This document shows, piece after piece, positions 17,083 to 26,076 of a stretch of 48,933 nt of DNA. Source of the stretch: a bacterium (GTDB lineage: Bacteria; Bacteroidota; Bacteroidia; Bacteroidales; Muribaculaceae); the NCBI GenBank assembly GCA_004559845.1, contig SFWW01000003.1, positions 1 to 48,933 of the forward strand, given 5' to 3'. Position 1 is the stretch's first letter. Each line of letters begins with the position of its first letter. The notes beneath the pieces were generated by a model, which ran no database searches, was not told where the DNA came from, and worked only from the letters and a program-made list of their open reading frames with translations. Both the position numbers and the translations under genes were made by a program.

Positions 17083-18066
17083 ATGAACCGGAACATCATC
17101 ACATATTTCATCATTTGCCTTCTCATGGCGCTCTCCCCTATCGGAATGCGTGCCGCCAACAATCAGGCAATGATATCGTCGGCAAAACTCACCAACCACC
17201 AAATAGTGATGGGCGACACCACCACTATACGCTTGGAAATTGTGCAAAACAAAGGCGAGCGACTGATGGCGGGGTTGGAAGTGAAAGACTCCATCAGCAG
17301 TGCCGTGGAAATTGGCGAACTCATCGCTTGCGACACCACCGATTTGGGCAACAATCGCTGGCAAATCAATGCCACCTACATAGTGCAAGCCTTCGATTCC
17401 GGCGAATGGCACATCAATCCCGTGCTGCTATTGGAAGCCGACACCATTCGGTGCGACATTCCGTTGGTGATTAGAGTGAGTCCTGTGAAAGTGGACCCCA
17501 ATGGCAACATTAAAGATTTTGCACCGGTGCAGGAACCCGAACGGCAGTGGCTCGACTATGTGCCGATGTGGGCTACCGATTTGTGGTGGCTTTGGGCGCT
17601 ATTGGTGATGGCAGCATTGGCATTGGTAGCTTATTTTAAATGGTGGCGAAAAGGCAAAAATCCGCTCAAGCGCAGCAAAAAGCGGCAGCCGCCCTACGAA
17701 GAAGCCATGAGCCGACTCCGCTGGCTCAAGCAACAGCAACTTTGGGAAAAAGGGCGCGACAAAGACTATTACACCGCCCTGACCGACATTCTGCGCGAAT
17801 ACATCGACCGCCGATTCAGCATCAATGCAGTGGAAATGACTTCGTCGGAAATTATGGAAGCACTCAAGCACAATAGCGAAACCCGCTTGGTGAACGAAAA
17901 CCTCAACGAGATTCTCCGTATTGCCGATTTCGTGAAATTTGCCAACCAGCGTCCGCTCGCCGACGACAACGAACTTTCATTCCGCTATGCGATGAATTTT
18001 ATCGACGCCACCAAACCCTTACCCCAACCGGAAAGCAAACCTAAAGAAAAGGAGGACAAAAAATGA
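17083..18066 (+). CDS. Bat operon accessory protein with BatD-like domain
   Basis: A 327-residue protein. I start it at ATG 17083, which gives a clean signal peptide (MNRNIITYFIICLLMALSPI), rather than at an in-frame codon 48 bp upstream that overlaps the DUF58 gene. The periplasmic part (about 28-160) is a beta-rich domain similar to the start of BatD proteins. A membrane segment follows near 170-188 (WWLWALLVMAALAL), then a basic, helical cytosolic part. The stop overlaps the batA start (ATGA at 18063-18066). Such proteins are regular members of Bacteroidetes Bat operons. Their role is unknown, but membrane anchoring beside two VWA proteins suggests a shared complex. Confidence 0.75.
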   Translation: MNRNIITYFIICLLMALSPIGMRAANNQAMISSAKLTNHQIVMGDTTTIRLEIVQNKGERLMAGLEVKDSISSAVEIGELIACDTTDLGNNRWQINATYIVQAFDSGEWHINPVLLLEADTIRCDIPLVIRVSPVKVDPNGNIKDFAPVQEPERQWLDYVPMWATDLWWLWALLVMAALALVAYFKWWRKGKNPLKRSKKRQPPYEEAMSRLRWLKQQQLWEKGRDKDYYTALTDILREYIDRRFSINAVEMTSSEIMEALKHNSETRLVNENLNEILRIADFVKFANQRPLADDNELSFRYAMNFIDATKPLPQPESKPKEKEDKK

Positions 18067-19058
18067 TGAATCTTGCAAACCCGGGCTTTTTGTGGCTGTT
18101 CCTTCTCTTTGTGCCACTCATTGCGTGGTGGGTGTGGAGCCGAAAAAAAGCCAATCCCAGCATGCGCATCTCTTCCACAAGCGCCTTCCAAGCATTGCCC
18201 ACCAGCTGGAAAGTGTATGCCATACATTTCTCTTTTGCACTCAAACTCGCAGCACTCGCCATCCTCATTATCATATTATGCAGACCACAATCCTACGACA
18301 AGTGGTCGGAAAGCGAAACCAATGGCACCGACATTGTGCTCTCTATCGACATCTCTGCAAGTATGCTCTCGCGCGACCTTCAGCCCAACCGCTTGGAAGC
18401 GGCAAAAGAAGTGGCTGCCGACTTTGTGGCGAAGCGCGAAACCGACAACATTGGCATCGTGATTTTCTCCGGCGAAGGATTCACGCTTTTGCCCATGACC
18501 ACCCATCAGGCCATGCTCGTGAACACCATCAATGAAATCAACATCAATATGCTCGATGCCGATGGCACAGCCATTGGCGACGGTATAGCCACCGCCATCA
18601 ACCGCATCGAAGGGGGAAAAGCCAAATCCAAGAGCATTATTCTGCTCACCGATGGCACCAACAATTCCGGCATCGTTGCCCCGCTCACTGCTGCCGAAAT
18701 TGCCCAACAAAAAGGCATTCGAATCTACACTATCGGTATCGGAACCCATGGCACTGCCGACACCCCCTACGCCAGAGGATTTGGAGGTGAACTCCTCTAC
18801 AAGCCGATGCCCGTAACCATCGACGAGCCTTTGCTGAAAAAAGTTGCGGAAATGACCGGAGGAAAATACTTCCGTGCCACCGACAACAATGTGCTTGCCG
18901 ACGTGTTTACCGAAATCGATAAATTGGAGAAAACGAAAATAGATACTAAGAATTTCAGTCTCTCCTACGACAACTACCTACCCTGGGCTTGGGCTTTGCT
19001 CATCGTGGTGATGCTGAATGTGGTGATGCAATACACCGTGCTTCGACGCATCCCGTGA
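18063..19058 (+). CDS. batA: BatA, membrane VWA-domain protein
   Basis: A 331-residue protein with two N-terminal membrane segments (about 8-26 and 57-73), a von Willebrand factor A domain (about 88-285) and a C-terminal membrane segment (about 305-325). The metal-ion-dependent adhesion site is complete: DISAS at 96-100, Thr in LPMTTHQ and Asp in LLTDGTNN. It starts inside the stop of the preceding gene (ATGA), which implies coupled translation. BatA and BatB are paired VWA proteins of the aerotolerance operon. The VWA domain should face the periplasm or cytosol according to the orientation of the two N-terminal segments, which I cannot settle. Confidence 0.92.
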   Translation: MMNLANPGFLWLFLLFVPLIAWWVWSRKKANPSMRISSTSAFQALPTSWKVYAIHFSFALKLAALAILIIILCRPQSYDKWSESETNGTDIVLSIDISASMLSRDLQPNRLEAAKEVAADFVAKRETDNIGIVIFSGEGFTLLPMTTHQAMLVNTINEININMLDADGTAIGDGIATAINRIEGGKAKSKSIILLTDGTNNSGIVAPLTAAEIAQQKGIRIYTIGIGTHGTADTPYARGFGGELLYKPMPVTIDEPLLKKVAEMTGGKYFRATDNNVLADVFTEIDKLEKTKIDTKNFSLSYDNYLPWAWALLIVVMLNVVMQYTVLRRIP

Positions 19059-19130
19059 CCGCTATGCCGCACCACCCTATCCGTTTTTCTACATTAATGA
19101 TAATATTTGAAGTAAAATAATTTACTCACT

Positions 19131-20174
19131 ATGTTCAGTTTTGCAAATCCGGAATATCTCTACTTGCTGTTGCTGCTTCCCGTGGTGGCAATCTTATATA
19201 GGCTTGCGCAGAACGCAAAAGCCAAGAAAATTGCCAAATTCGGGCGAGCCCAAGTGGTGAAGCAGCTCATGCCTGAGCAATCGCGCTACAAACCCTGGAT
19301 TCGACTTGGCGTAGAACTCGCCATCGTGGCTACCATCGTGGTGATGCTGGCTCGTCCCCGAGGCGCTGCACAGCAAACCGACACCACCCTGAAGGGCATA
19401 GAAGTGATGATTTGCCTCGATGTGTCGAATTCTATGAACTCTGCCTGTGCCAACGATATGCCTGAAGTGAGCCGACTGCAACGCTCGAAGCAAGTGCTCG
19501 AAAAACTCATCAACCGCCTCACTGGCAATAAAGTGGGGCTTATCGTGTTTGCCGGAAATGCTTATATGCAAATGCCGCTCACAGGCGATGCACAAAGCGC
19601 CAAAATGTATCTCAACAATATTTCCACCGACATAGCCCCCACACAAGGCACAGCCATTGGCGCCGCCATCAATATGGCTTGCCAATGCTTTTCGCAAAAC
19701 CCGCACACGGTGAAAAACATTATCGTTATCACCGATGGCGAAAATTTTGAAGACGATGCCACCTCGGCTGCCAATGAGGCGCAGAAAAACGGTATCGCTG
19801 TGAATGCGGTGGGTATCGGCTCGGTAAATGGAGCTCCGGTGGTGGATGCCAATAGTCAGGTGCTGACCGATGAAAGCGGCAACCCTGCCATTTCCAAACT
19901 CAACGAGCAAGGCGCTATGGAAATTGCTAAAAGTGGCAAAGGACAATATGTGAATGGCGCATCAAATAGCGCCGTCGACGACCTCCAAGAGCAATTGATG
20001 AAACTCTCTAAAGCCGACCTGGAAAATGTTACTTATTCGCAAGAAAGCGAACTCTTCCCGGTGTTTGCTTGGATTGCTTTCATGCTCATCATTGGCGAAT
20101 TATTTATCATCAATCGCAAAAATCCATGGCTCAAGCGCTATAATTTCTTCACTAAAAAAACACAAAAGAAATGA
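19131..20174 (+). CDS. batB: BatB, membrane VWA-domain protein
   Basis: A 347-residue paralogue of BatA. It has N-terminal membrane segments (about 7-24 and 58-74), a VWA domain with MIDAS DVSNS (97-101) and IVITDGENFED, and a C-terminal membrane segment near 315-333. It begins 72 bp after batA. That gap holds a loose TA-N3-TTTG sequence (around 19105-19113) that could be a weak internal promoter. The stop overlaps batC as ATGA. BatB should work with BatA and the MoxR ATPase. The ~15-residue insertion after the MIDAS (NSACANDMPEVSRLQ) is typical of BatB rather than BatA. Confidence 0.92.
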   Translation: MFSFANPEYLYLLLLLPVVAILYRLAQNAKAKKIAKFGRAQVVKQLMPEQSRYKPWIRLGVELAIVATIVVMLARPRGAAQQTDTTLKGIEVMICLDVSNSMNSACANDMPEVSRLQRSKQVLEKLINRLTGNKVGLIVFAGNAYMQMPLTGDAQSAKMYLNNISTDIAPTQGTAIGAAINMACQCFSQNPHTVKNIIVITDGENFEDDATSAANEAQKNGIAVNAVGIGSVNGAPVVDANSQVLTDESGNPAISKLNEQGAMEIAKSGKGQYVNGASNSAVDDLQEQLMKLSKADLENVTYSQESELFPVFAWIAFMLIIGELFIINRKNPWLKRYNFFTKKTQKK

Positions 20175-21007
20175 AATCATTCTTTTTAATCATATTCGCA
20201 TGGCTCTTTGTGGCTTGCCTTTCTTCATGTGGCAATGAAGATAAGGATTTGTCCACCAAGTCGGAGCGCAATGCTATCGTGGAAGGCAATCAGTATTTCC
20301 ATGATGGAAAATTCTCTGATGCCGAAGCCGCCTATAAAAAGGCGTTAACCGATAATCCGAATTCACAAATGGCTGCTTTCAATCTCGCTACCACTTTTCT
20401 GCGGCAAGCACCGGAATTAAAGAATGATTCCTTCCCTAATCCTCAACAGCAAGGCGGTGATGGGAAAGAACCACAATTGAGCCAACAATTGAATTCGGCA
20501 ATTGAAATACTCCAAAATTTGGCACAAAATAGCCCAAACCCCGCAATCGTGAGCTTAGCAGCCTACGATTTAGGAAATATTGCCTACCGGCAGCAAAATT
20601 ATCCACAAGCCATAGAATGCTACAAAGAAGCGCTACGCAAACAGCCGAAATTCAACGACGCTCGCTACAATCTAAGAATGGCGCAACTCAAAAACAAAGA
20701 CAATCAAAAGAATCAAAATAAAAATCAGGACAAAAACAAAGACCAACAGCAGGATAAAAATAAAGATAAAGATAAAGACAAGAATAAAGATAAAAATCAG
20801 GACCAACAACAGCAAAATCAGAATAAAGACAAGAATCAGCAACAGCAAAATCAGCAACAACAAAATAAAGGGAGCATGAGCGGACAAAATATGGATCAAA
20901 TATTGCGCTCTATGCAAAATCAAGAAAATGCCACTCAGCAGCGTGTGAATGCAGCCCGAGCCAAACAGCAAGCCGGCGAAAGAGCACGCACGCAAAACAA
21001 ATGGTAA
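20171..21007 (+). CDS. batC: BatC, TPR lipoprotein with Lys/Asn/Gln/Asp-rich tail
   Basis: A 278-residue protein. The N-terminus is a lipoprotein signal with the lipobox LSSC at 17-20, so Cys20 may be lipidated. TPR-like repeats follow (about 35-170, with EGNQYFHDGKFSDAEAAYKK and IECYKEALRKQPKF). A low-complexity stretch (about 175-235) is built almost only of Lys, Asp, Asn and Gln. A short helical end is rich in Gln, Arg and Ala. The start overlaps the batB stop by ATGA. BatC is a known TPR member of the operon and probably a scaffold for BatA/BatB. The charged tail is encoded by an A-rich repeat tract prone to length variation. Confidence 0.88.
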   Translation: MKSFFLIIFAWLFVACLSSCGNEDKDLSTKSERNAIVEGNQYFHDGKFSDAEAAYKKALTDNPNSQMAAFNLATTFLRQAPELKNDSFPNPQQQGGDGKEPQLSQQLNSAIEILQNLAQNSPNPAIVSLAAYDLGNIAYRQQNYPQAIECYKEALRKQPKFNDARYNLRMAQLKNKDNQKNQNKNQDKNKDQQQDKNKDKDKDKNKDKNQDQQQQNQNKDKNQQQQNQQQQNKGSMSGQNMDQILRSMQNQENATQQRVNAARAKQQAGERARTQNKW

Positions 21008-21065
21008 TGCTTGCTTATTCTACGGAATTGCAACAACGGATGGCTGTTACATACTTTTTTTGAAA

Positions 21066-22913
21066 ATGAAAATTAATAAACATATTCTCTTCACAGCATT
21101 GGCTTTGCTTTGGTGCGTTGCGGCTTTTGCGCAGCAGCTTTCCTTAGTGGAATGCCGGTCAATGTCAGATAATAAATTCCAACTCGTTTACAAGCTTTCC
21201 AATGCTTCGAGTTGTAGTGCTTTCACTCCTCCTGAAGTGAGTGGAGCGGAACTTAAATATAAAACTCAAGGCCAAGAAATAAAGGCGGAAACCTCTATTG
21301 GGAATGGGAAAGTGAGGTCAAATAGCAGTAGATCCTACATTTTTAGTCTCACTTTCAAAGCCAATCAAACGGGTAAATTAAAAGTGGGTAGAGCTTACGC
21401 CACCGTGGGTGGAAAAAAAATCGCTTCAAAAGAAAGCACCATCATCGTGGAAGAAAAAGGTGCTTCCACAAGCCGAAGCGCTATGCAACAGCCCTGGAAA
21501 AGCAGAACTGTGGACCCTACCAATCCGTTTACCCAAGGTGTGGACAAAGATGTAACCGCCAACGATTTGTTTGTGAAAATCGAGCTATCGAAGCCACGTG
21601 TCTACGAACAGCAAGCCGTGGTGTGCACCGTGAAACTCTTCACCAAATTCCCCATCAAGGAATTTTTCCCGCTTCAGCAACCTGAATACAACGGCTTCCT
21701 CATAGAAGACATCACTCCGAAAATGCCTGCCTCAGCTCCCGTGGAGCAATACAATGGTCAGAACTACTACACCGCCATCCTTCGCAAAAGCATTTTGTAT
21801 CCACAAAAATCGGGCACACTTACCATCAATTCCGGAGAATTTGATGTGCTTCCGGTGAAGCGACAAGTGTTTGTGGGGCTCAATGTGGCGATTGCCGTGC
21901 CGGTGGACGGCAACAAACTACGCATCAAGAGTAATGCTGCCTCTGTCAACATTATGCCGTTGCCCTCGCCTCGCCCCGCCGGGTTCACCGGTGCTGTGGG
22001 CGAATTTTCCATTTCCGACGCCATCACGCCGAATCAGCAAAAAACCTTTGCCACCGGCACCTACACCCTTAAGGTGAGTGGTAGCGGTAATATCAAATAC
22101 ATCAAAGCGCCCTCTATCGCTTTCCCAAAAGAATTTGATACTTTTGACCCGCAAAATAAAATCAACACTTCATCGGATGGCAGCGATGTGAAAGGCGATG
22201 TTACCTTCACCTATCAGTTTATTCCGCAGCAAGTGGGACAATTCGCTATTGGTCAGGGCGAATTTGTGTATTTCAACCCCAACACCGAAAAATACGAAAC
22301 ACTCACCCTCCCCGCCCACACTCTCCATATAGCCAAGGGGAAAGACCAACCATCAAACACTGCCGACGGCGCCAAGAAAATGACCGATATCTATCCCGTG
22401 CATAGCGGCGATTTACATTTGAGCAAAACCCACACCCTATGGCTCGATAGATGGACCTACTGGGCACTACTGCTCTTGCCGTTTGCCTTCTTCACCGGCA
22501 TTCTTGTATACTACCGCAAACTCGTGAAAGAGCGTGCCAATGTGCAACTGATGCGAGTGAAGCGTGCCGGAAAGGTGGCGCAAAAGCGCTTGAAGCAAGC
22601 TAAGCAATATATGGACCACCACCTCGACTCTGAATTCTATGCCGAGGTGCTCACCGCTTTGTGGGGCTATTTGAGCGATAAATTGGGCATCCCCGTGTCG
22701 GAACTATCGAAAGACAATATTGATGCCGAGCTCCAAAAATATGGCGTGAGCGAAGCGCTACGCAAGCAATTGCTTCAGCTGTTGGAGCAATGCGAATACG
22801 CCCAATACACACCCGAATTGAGCCGGGTGAACAAGAAAAGCGTATTTGAAGAAGCCGCTAAAGTAATGGAAGATTTGGAAAATGTGAAACGTATTAACCC
22901 CTCCTCGAAATGA
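21066..22913 (+). CDS. batD: BatD, oxygen tolerance protein
   Basis: A 615-residue protein. I use ATG 21066, which gives a signal peptide (about 1-22, ending in FAQ), over an upstream in-frame start inside batC. Several Ig-like beta domains follow (about 25-440; one includes DLFVKIELSKPRVYEQQAVV). A membrane segment lies near 457-478 (YWALLLLPFAFFTGILVYY), and the cytosolic C-terminus is helical. This matches BatD, the large surface-facing member of the Bat operon. The stop overlaps batE (ATGA). It probably anchors the Bat complex on the periplasmic side. The exact biochemical role is unknown. Confidence 0.9.
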   Translation: MKINKHILFTALALLWCVAAFAQQLSLVECRSMSDNKFQLVYKLSNASSCSAFTPPEVSGAELKYKTQGQEIKAETSIGNGKVRSNSSRSYIFSLTFKANQTGKLKVGRAYATVGGKKIASKESTIIVEEKGASTSRSAMQQPWKSRTVDPTNPFTQGVDKDVTANDLFVKIELSKPRVYEQQAVVCTVKLFTKFPIKEFFPLQQPEYNGFLIEDITPKMPASAPVEQYNGQNYYTAILRKSILYPQKSGTLTINSGEFDVLPVKRQVFVGLNVAIAVPVDGNKLRIKSNAASVNIMPLPSPRPAGFTGAVGEFSISDAITPNQQKTFATGTYTLKVSGSGNIKYIKAPSIAFPKEFDTFDPQNKINTSSDGSDVKGDVTFTYQFIPQQVGQFAIGQGEFVYFNPNTEKYETLTLPAHTLHIAKGKDQPSNTADGAKKMTDIYPVHSGDLHLSKTHTLWLDRWTYWALLLLPFAFFTGILVYYRKLVKERANVQLMRVKRAGKVAQKRLKQAKQYMDHHLDSEFYAEVLTALWGYLSDKLGIPVSELSKDNIDAELQKYGVSEALRKQLLQLLEQCEYAQYTPELSRVNKKSVFEEAAKVMEDLENVKRINPSSK

Positions 22914-23674
22914 AGAAATTAGTATCCGTGCTGATGATTTCCGTGCTTTCTGCCGCCGTGGCATTTGCCGCTGCGGAAAGCGCCGATAGTGCCTATCATC
23001 AAAAGCGCTATCAAGATGCCATCAAAATATATGAATCACAGTTGGAGCAAGGCACCTCCTCGGATTTATACTACAATTTGGGATGCTGCTACTACAAGAC
23101 GCAAGACATCCCCAAAGCCATTCTCTGCTTTGAGCGCGCACTCGTGCTCGATGCCGCCAACGATGATGCGCGTAGCAATCTTTCCTTCGTGCGGCAAAAA
23201 TCGAAAATCGAAGAAAATGAGCCGGGTGGTGTGCTGGAAAATATCCTCAAAAATGGTGTGGGTATGCTCTCGAGCAATGCTTGGGCTTTGCTCGCCGGCA
23301 TCACTTTTGTGGTGATGCTCCTTGCCATTGCCGCCTACATTTTTATGGACAGCATTTTGTGGCGAAAAGTGGGCTTTTTCGGCGCCGGATTGCTGCTGGT
23401 GGCATTCATAGCATCAATGGCATGCGCGTTCTATCAGCGCGCGGTGGTGAAAAGCCACCGACAAGCCATTGTGATGCCACAAAATGCCACGCTGAGCAAA
23501 GCGCCACACACGCCGTCGGAAAAAGAAGTGGCATATCAGCTGAAAGGTGGCACCAAAGTGTGTATCGTGGATTCGGTGGTTTCCAACCTTGAAAAGAAAG
23601 AAACTTGGTATAAGGTGGAAGCCCCAGCCAAAGAGGATGCGTGGATTCTATCGTCTGATACAGAAAAAATCTGA
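22910..23674 (+). CDS. batE: BatE, TPR and SH3-like protein
   Basis: A 254-residue protein with a signal peptide (about 1-20), TPR repeats (about 24-100, with DLYYNLGCCYYK and AILCFERALVLD), two membrane segments (about 123-145 and 150-172) and a C-terminal SH3-like domain (about 190-250, with GTKVCIVDSV and WYKVEAP ending in DAWILSSD). This order fits BatE, last member of the aerotolerance operon. It overlaps batD by ATGA and is followed 31 bp later by a PAP2 gene. The SH3-like domain may bind peptidoglycan or partner proteins. Confidence 0.88.
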   Translation: MKKLVSVLMISVLSAAVAFAAAESADSAYHQKRYQDAIKIYESQLEQGTSSDLYYNLGCCYYKTQDIPKAILCFERALVLDAANDDARSNLSFVRQKSKIEENEPGGVLENILKNGVGMLSSNAWALLAGITFVVMLLAIAAYIFMDSILWRKVGFFGAGLLLVAFIASMACAFYQRAVVKSHRQAIVMPQNATLSKAPHTPSEKEVAYQLKGGTKVCIVDSVVSNLEKKETWYKVEAPAKEDAWILSSDTEKI

Positions 23675-23705
23675 TTTTATCACCTACAAGTATGTTGCGA
23701 TATTT

Positions 23706-24380
23706 ATGCTCACCTATCTCCAACAACTCGACGCCTCACTTTTGGTAGCCATCAATGGATGGCATTGCCCCTTTGCCGACCAATTGATGTGGCTTATTTC
23801 CGGAAAATTTTCTTCAGCGCTCATCCTCATCACGCTTTTGGCGCTATCCCTACGCAAAGGAAATTGGAAAAAAACACTCTTCTTGCTCATCGCCATCGCC
23901 ATAGTGGTGCTCATCGCCGACCGCGTGTCGTCGGGCATCATCAAGCCCTTGGTGGAGCGCCTTCGTCCCTCCCACAATCCCCAATTGCAAGCGCTGGTGC
24001 ATGTGGTGAACGATTATCGAGGCGGCAAATTCGGCTTCGTGTCGAGCCACGCTGCCAATATGTTTGGCATTGCCACCTTTGTGGCAATGGTGATGCGCAA
24101 TCGATATGCTTGGCTTTGCCTGCTTTCGTGGGCGGCAATCGTGAGCTATAGCCGCATTTATTTGGGCGTGCACTATCCCGGCGATATTTTGGGCGGTATG
24201 CTCGTGGGCTTTGGTGCGGCATGGCTTGTGGCATATCTCTGGAAAAAGACGCAAAATCGGTGCCGAATCCCGGCTATGCACACCATCTTTTGCCGAACCG
24301 ATGCGGCATGGCTAAACCTTGCAGTGGCTACAAATTTGGTGCTAATTATCGCCATTGCGGCGGTGCAAACCCTATTTTAA
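23706..24380 (+). CDS. PAP2 family membrane phosphatase
   Basis: A 224-residue integral membrane phosphatase. I place the start at ATG 23706, which gives the usual PAP2 opening (MLTYLQQLDASLLVAIN). An upstream in-frame start overlaps batE. The three-part PAP2 active site is present: KPLVERLRP (80-88), SSHA (113-116, His115) and SRIYLGVHYPGD (149-160, His156 and Asp160). About six membrane segments surround it. Family members remove phosphate from lipid phosphates such as undecaprenyl pyrophosphate or phosphatidic acid. The substrate is not determined. It may be co-transcribed with the Bat operon. Confidence 0.9.
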   Translation: MLTYLQQLDASLLVAINGWHCPFADQLMWLISGKFSSALILITLLALSLRKGNWKKTLFLLIAIAIVVLIADRVSSGIIKPLVERLRPSHNPQLQALVHVVNDYRGGKFGFVSSHAANMFGIATFVAMVMRNRYAWLCLLSWAAIVSYSRIYLGVHYPGDILGGMLVGFGAAWLVAYLWKKTQNRCRIPAMHTIFCRTDAAWLNLAVATNLVLIIAIAAVQTLF

Positions 24381-24383
24381 GCC

Positions 24384-24397
24384 ATTTTTCGAAAAAT
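24384..24397. repeat. 14-bp perfect palindrome ATTTTTCGAAAAAT
   Basis: A fully symmetrical 14-mer begins 4 bp after the PAP2 stop and lies just upstream of the promoter for the next gene. It could be a hairpin terminator core without a T tract, or an operator. No second copy was noticed nearby. Confidence 0.5.
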
Positions 24398-24411
24398 ATC
24401 GGCGCAAATAT

Positions 24412-24442
24412 TTTGAAATTAGCAATATTTGTAATAATTTTA
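24412..24442 (+). promoter_or_regulatory. Promoter of the small HTH-like gene
   Basis: TTTG at 24412-24415, a 19-nt spacer and TAATTTTA at 24435-24442 (one base off TAnnTTTG). The start codon is at 24496. Confidence 0.5.
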
Positions 24443-24495
24443 TAGCATTAATTAATAAGTAACTCCATTTATTAACTATTTAATTTTACATAATC

Positions 24496-24753
24496 ATGCC
24501 AAAAACAATTCCTTTTAAAGAACTTCGTCGGATTAAAGATAGTTTGCCGGAAGGTTCAATCCACAAAATTGCTGACCAACTCAATATGACCGACCAATCG
24601 GTGCGTAATTACTTCGGTGGCTCTAATTATGAATACGGCATCAATATGGGCGTACACATTGAGCCGGGTCCTGACGGTGGTTATGTGGTGCTTGACGACA
24701 CCAAAATCTTGGATATGGCCCTCGAAATTCTTGGAGAAAAGGAGGATGCCTAA
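24496..24753 (+). CDS. Small conserved HTH-like DNA-binding protein
   Basis: An 85-residue protein. Residues about 20-42 (SIHKIADQLNMTDQSVRNYF) look like a helix-turn-helix. The rest has a GPDGGYVVLDD segment and an acidic helical end (ALEILGEKEDA). I believe similar small proteins occur widely in Bacteroidales, but I know no function. It has its own promoter and terminator (24775-24829), so it is expressed alone. Its size, single HTH and independent unit suggest a nucleoid-associated or regulatory protein. Confidence 0.7.
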   Translation: MPKTIPFKELRRIKDSLPEGSIHKIADQLNMTDQSVRNYFGGSNYEYGINMGVHIEPGPDGGYVVLDDTKILDMALEILGEKEDA

Positions 24754-24774
24754 AAGGTAACAACAAGAAATCAC

Positions 24775-24829
24775 AGCATGGGGCCACACGCACACTAATA
24801 GCAACTTCGTGAGGTTCCATGCTTTTTTT
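24775..24829 (+). terminator. Intrinsic terminator after the small HTH-like gene
   Basis: An 11-bp stem with two G-U pairs (24775-24785 with 24813-24823) is followed by a run of T (24823-24829). The loop is long, 27 nt. Confidence 0.75.
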
Positions 24830-24887
24830 ATTGAGAAAACTTACGCTTTTTTATCACACACTTTTTTCTGACCTACCATTGTAAGAT

Positions 24888-26003
24888 ATGAAACACTCCA
24901 ACGATCCCAATCGCCTCATCACACTTGCCATTCACACCTACGAGCGTGCCGTGGTGCTGAAATCGCAACTCGAGCAAGCCGGTGTTACCGCAGTGCTCCA
25001 CAATGTGAATTTGTCGGAACCGGTGGTGTCGGCAGGGGTGCGCGTACGCATCCGAGAAAAAGATTTGCCACAAGCCTTGGCGGTGGTGGAAAGCCAACAA
25101 CCACATGCCAATGCCTCTTTCATCCCAAAAAGTTTGAAAGTGCTTATCCCGGTGGATTTTAGCGAATATTCCATCAAAAGCTGTATGGTGGGCTTCAATT
25201 ATGCCAAGCGCTACAATGGCACTGTGGTGCTGCTCCATGCCTATATGAATGGCGAGCGAAAATTTGCCCTTCCTTTTGGTAGCGACCTCTATGAAAAAAT
25301 CGGCGATTCCGATGGCGCAATTCGCTCTAAAGCGCTCTTGGCTATGAAGGATTTTCGGTCGAAACTCGAAAAAATGATTGTGGACCAACAATTGGCGAAT
25401 GTGTCGTTTGAAACCGCCGTGCGAGAAGGCGTGCCGGAGCAATGTGTGCTCAATTGCGCCGAAGAAGTGCAAGCCCGACTCATTGTGATGGGCACTGCCG
25501 GCACCAGCCAGAAAGAGCGTGCCGCACTGGGGAGTGTTACGGCTGAAGTGCTCGACGCTTGCCGCTTTCCCATTATGGCTATCCCCAAAAATGCCGATGC
25601 TTCGCGACTTGGGCAAGCAAAAAATGTGGTGTTTTTCAGCAATCTCATCCCAAACGACTTGCTTTCCTTCGACCTCTTTTCTCACACCCTTTCGGTGAAG
25701 GGCATGAAGGTGAACATTGTGCCGGTGGTGGAAAAGAAAAACAATCCGAAATACACCGAGGAGGCGAAAAAGCAATTGATGAACTATTGCCAAGAGCATT
25801 ATCCACAATGCGAATTCACGCTCACCGAAGTGGCTCTTGAAAAGAATCTCGATGCGTTTTGGAATTTTACGCAGCAAAATGAAATCGACCTCATCGTGAT
25901 TCCTAACAAAAAAACCAACATCTTTGCGCGCTTGTTTAATCCAAGCATTGCACACAAGGTGCTCTTTGCGAGCGATATTCCTCTATTGGCAGTGCCGGTG
26001 TGA
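24888..26003 (+). CDS. DUF2007-universal stress protein fusion
   Basis: A 371-residue cytosolic protein. Residues about 10-72 resemble DUF2007, a putative signal-transducing domain (LKSQLEQAGV, LPQALAVVESQ). A UspA domain follows (about 83-235), whose nucleotide-binding glycine loop is GTAGTSQKERAALGS. A second, weaker Usp-like domain (about 245-371) ends in FASDIPLLAVPV and lacks a clear ATP loop. Tandem Usp proteins bind ATP or AMP and act in stress survival. The N-terminal DUF2007 could add metal or ligand sensing. No promoter of the standard type was found directly upstream. Confidence 0.82.
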   Translation: MKHSNDPNRLITLAIHTYERAVVLKSQLEQAGVTAVLHNVNLSEPVVSAGVRVRIREKDLPQALAVVESQQPHANASFIPKSLKVLIPVDFSEYSIKSCMVGFNYAKRYNGTVVLLHAYMNGERKFALPFGSDLYEKIGDSDGAIRSKALLAMKDFRSKLEKMIVDQQLANVSFETAVREGVPEQCVLNCAEEVQARLIVMGTAGTSQKERAALGSVTAEVLDACRFPIMAIPKNADASRLGQAKNVVFFSNLIPNDLLSFDLFSHTLSVKGMKVNIVPVVEKKNNPKYTEEAKKQLMNYCQEHYPQCEFTLTEVALEKNLDAFWNFTQQNEIDLIVIPNKKTNIFARLFNPSIAHKVLFASDIPLLAVPV

Positions 26004-26076
26004 GGAATGCCGCATGCTTCAGTGCTATCCGCAAACACACAATTCACATACAGTTCTTTACTCTATTTCCTTTGCA

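Noticed and set aside
24873..25955. 360-codon frame antisense to the DUF2007-Usp gene
   Set aside because: His- and Phe-rich shadow without domains; the sense gene is convincing.
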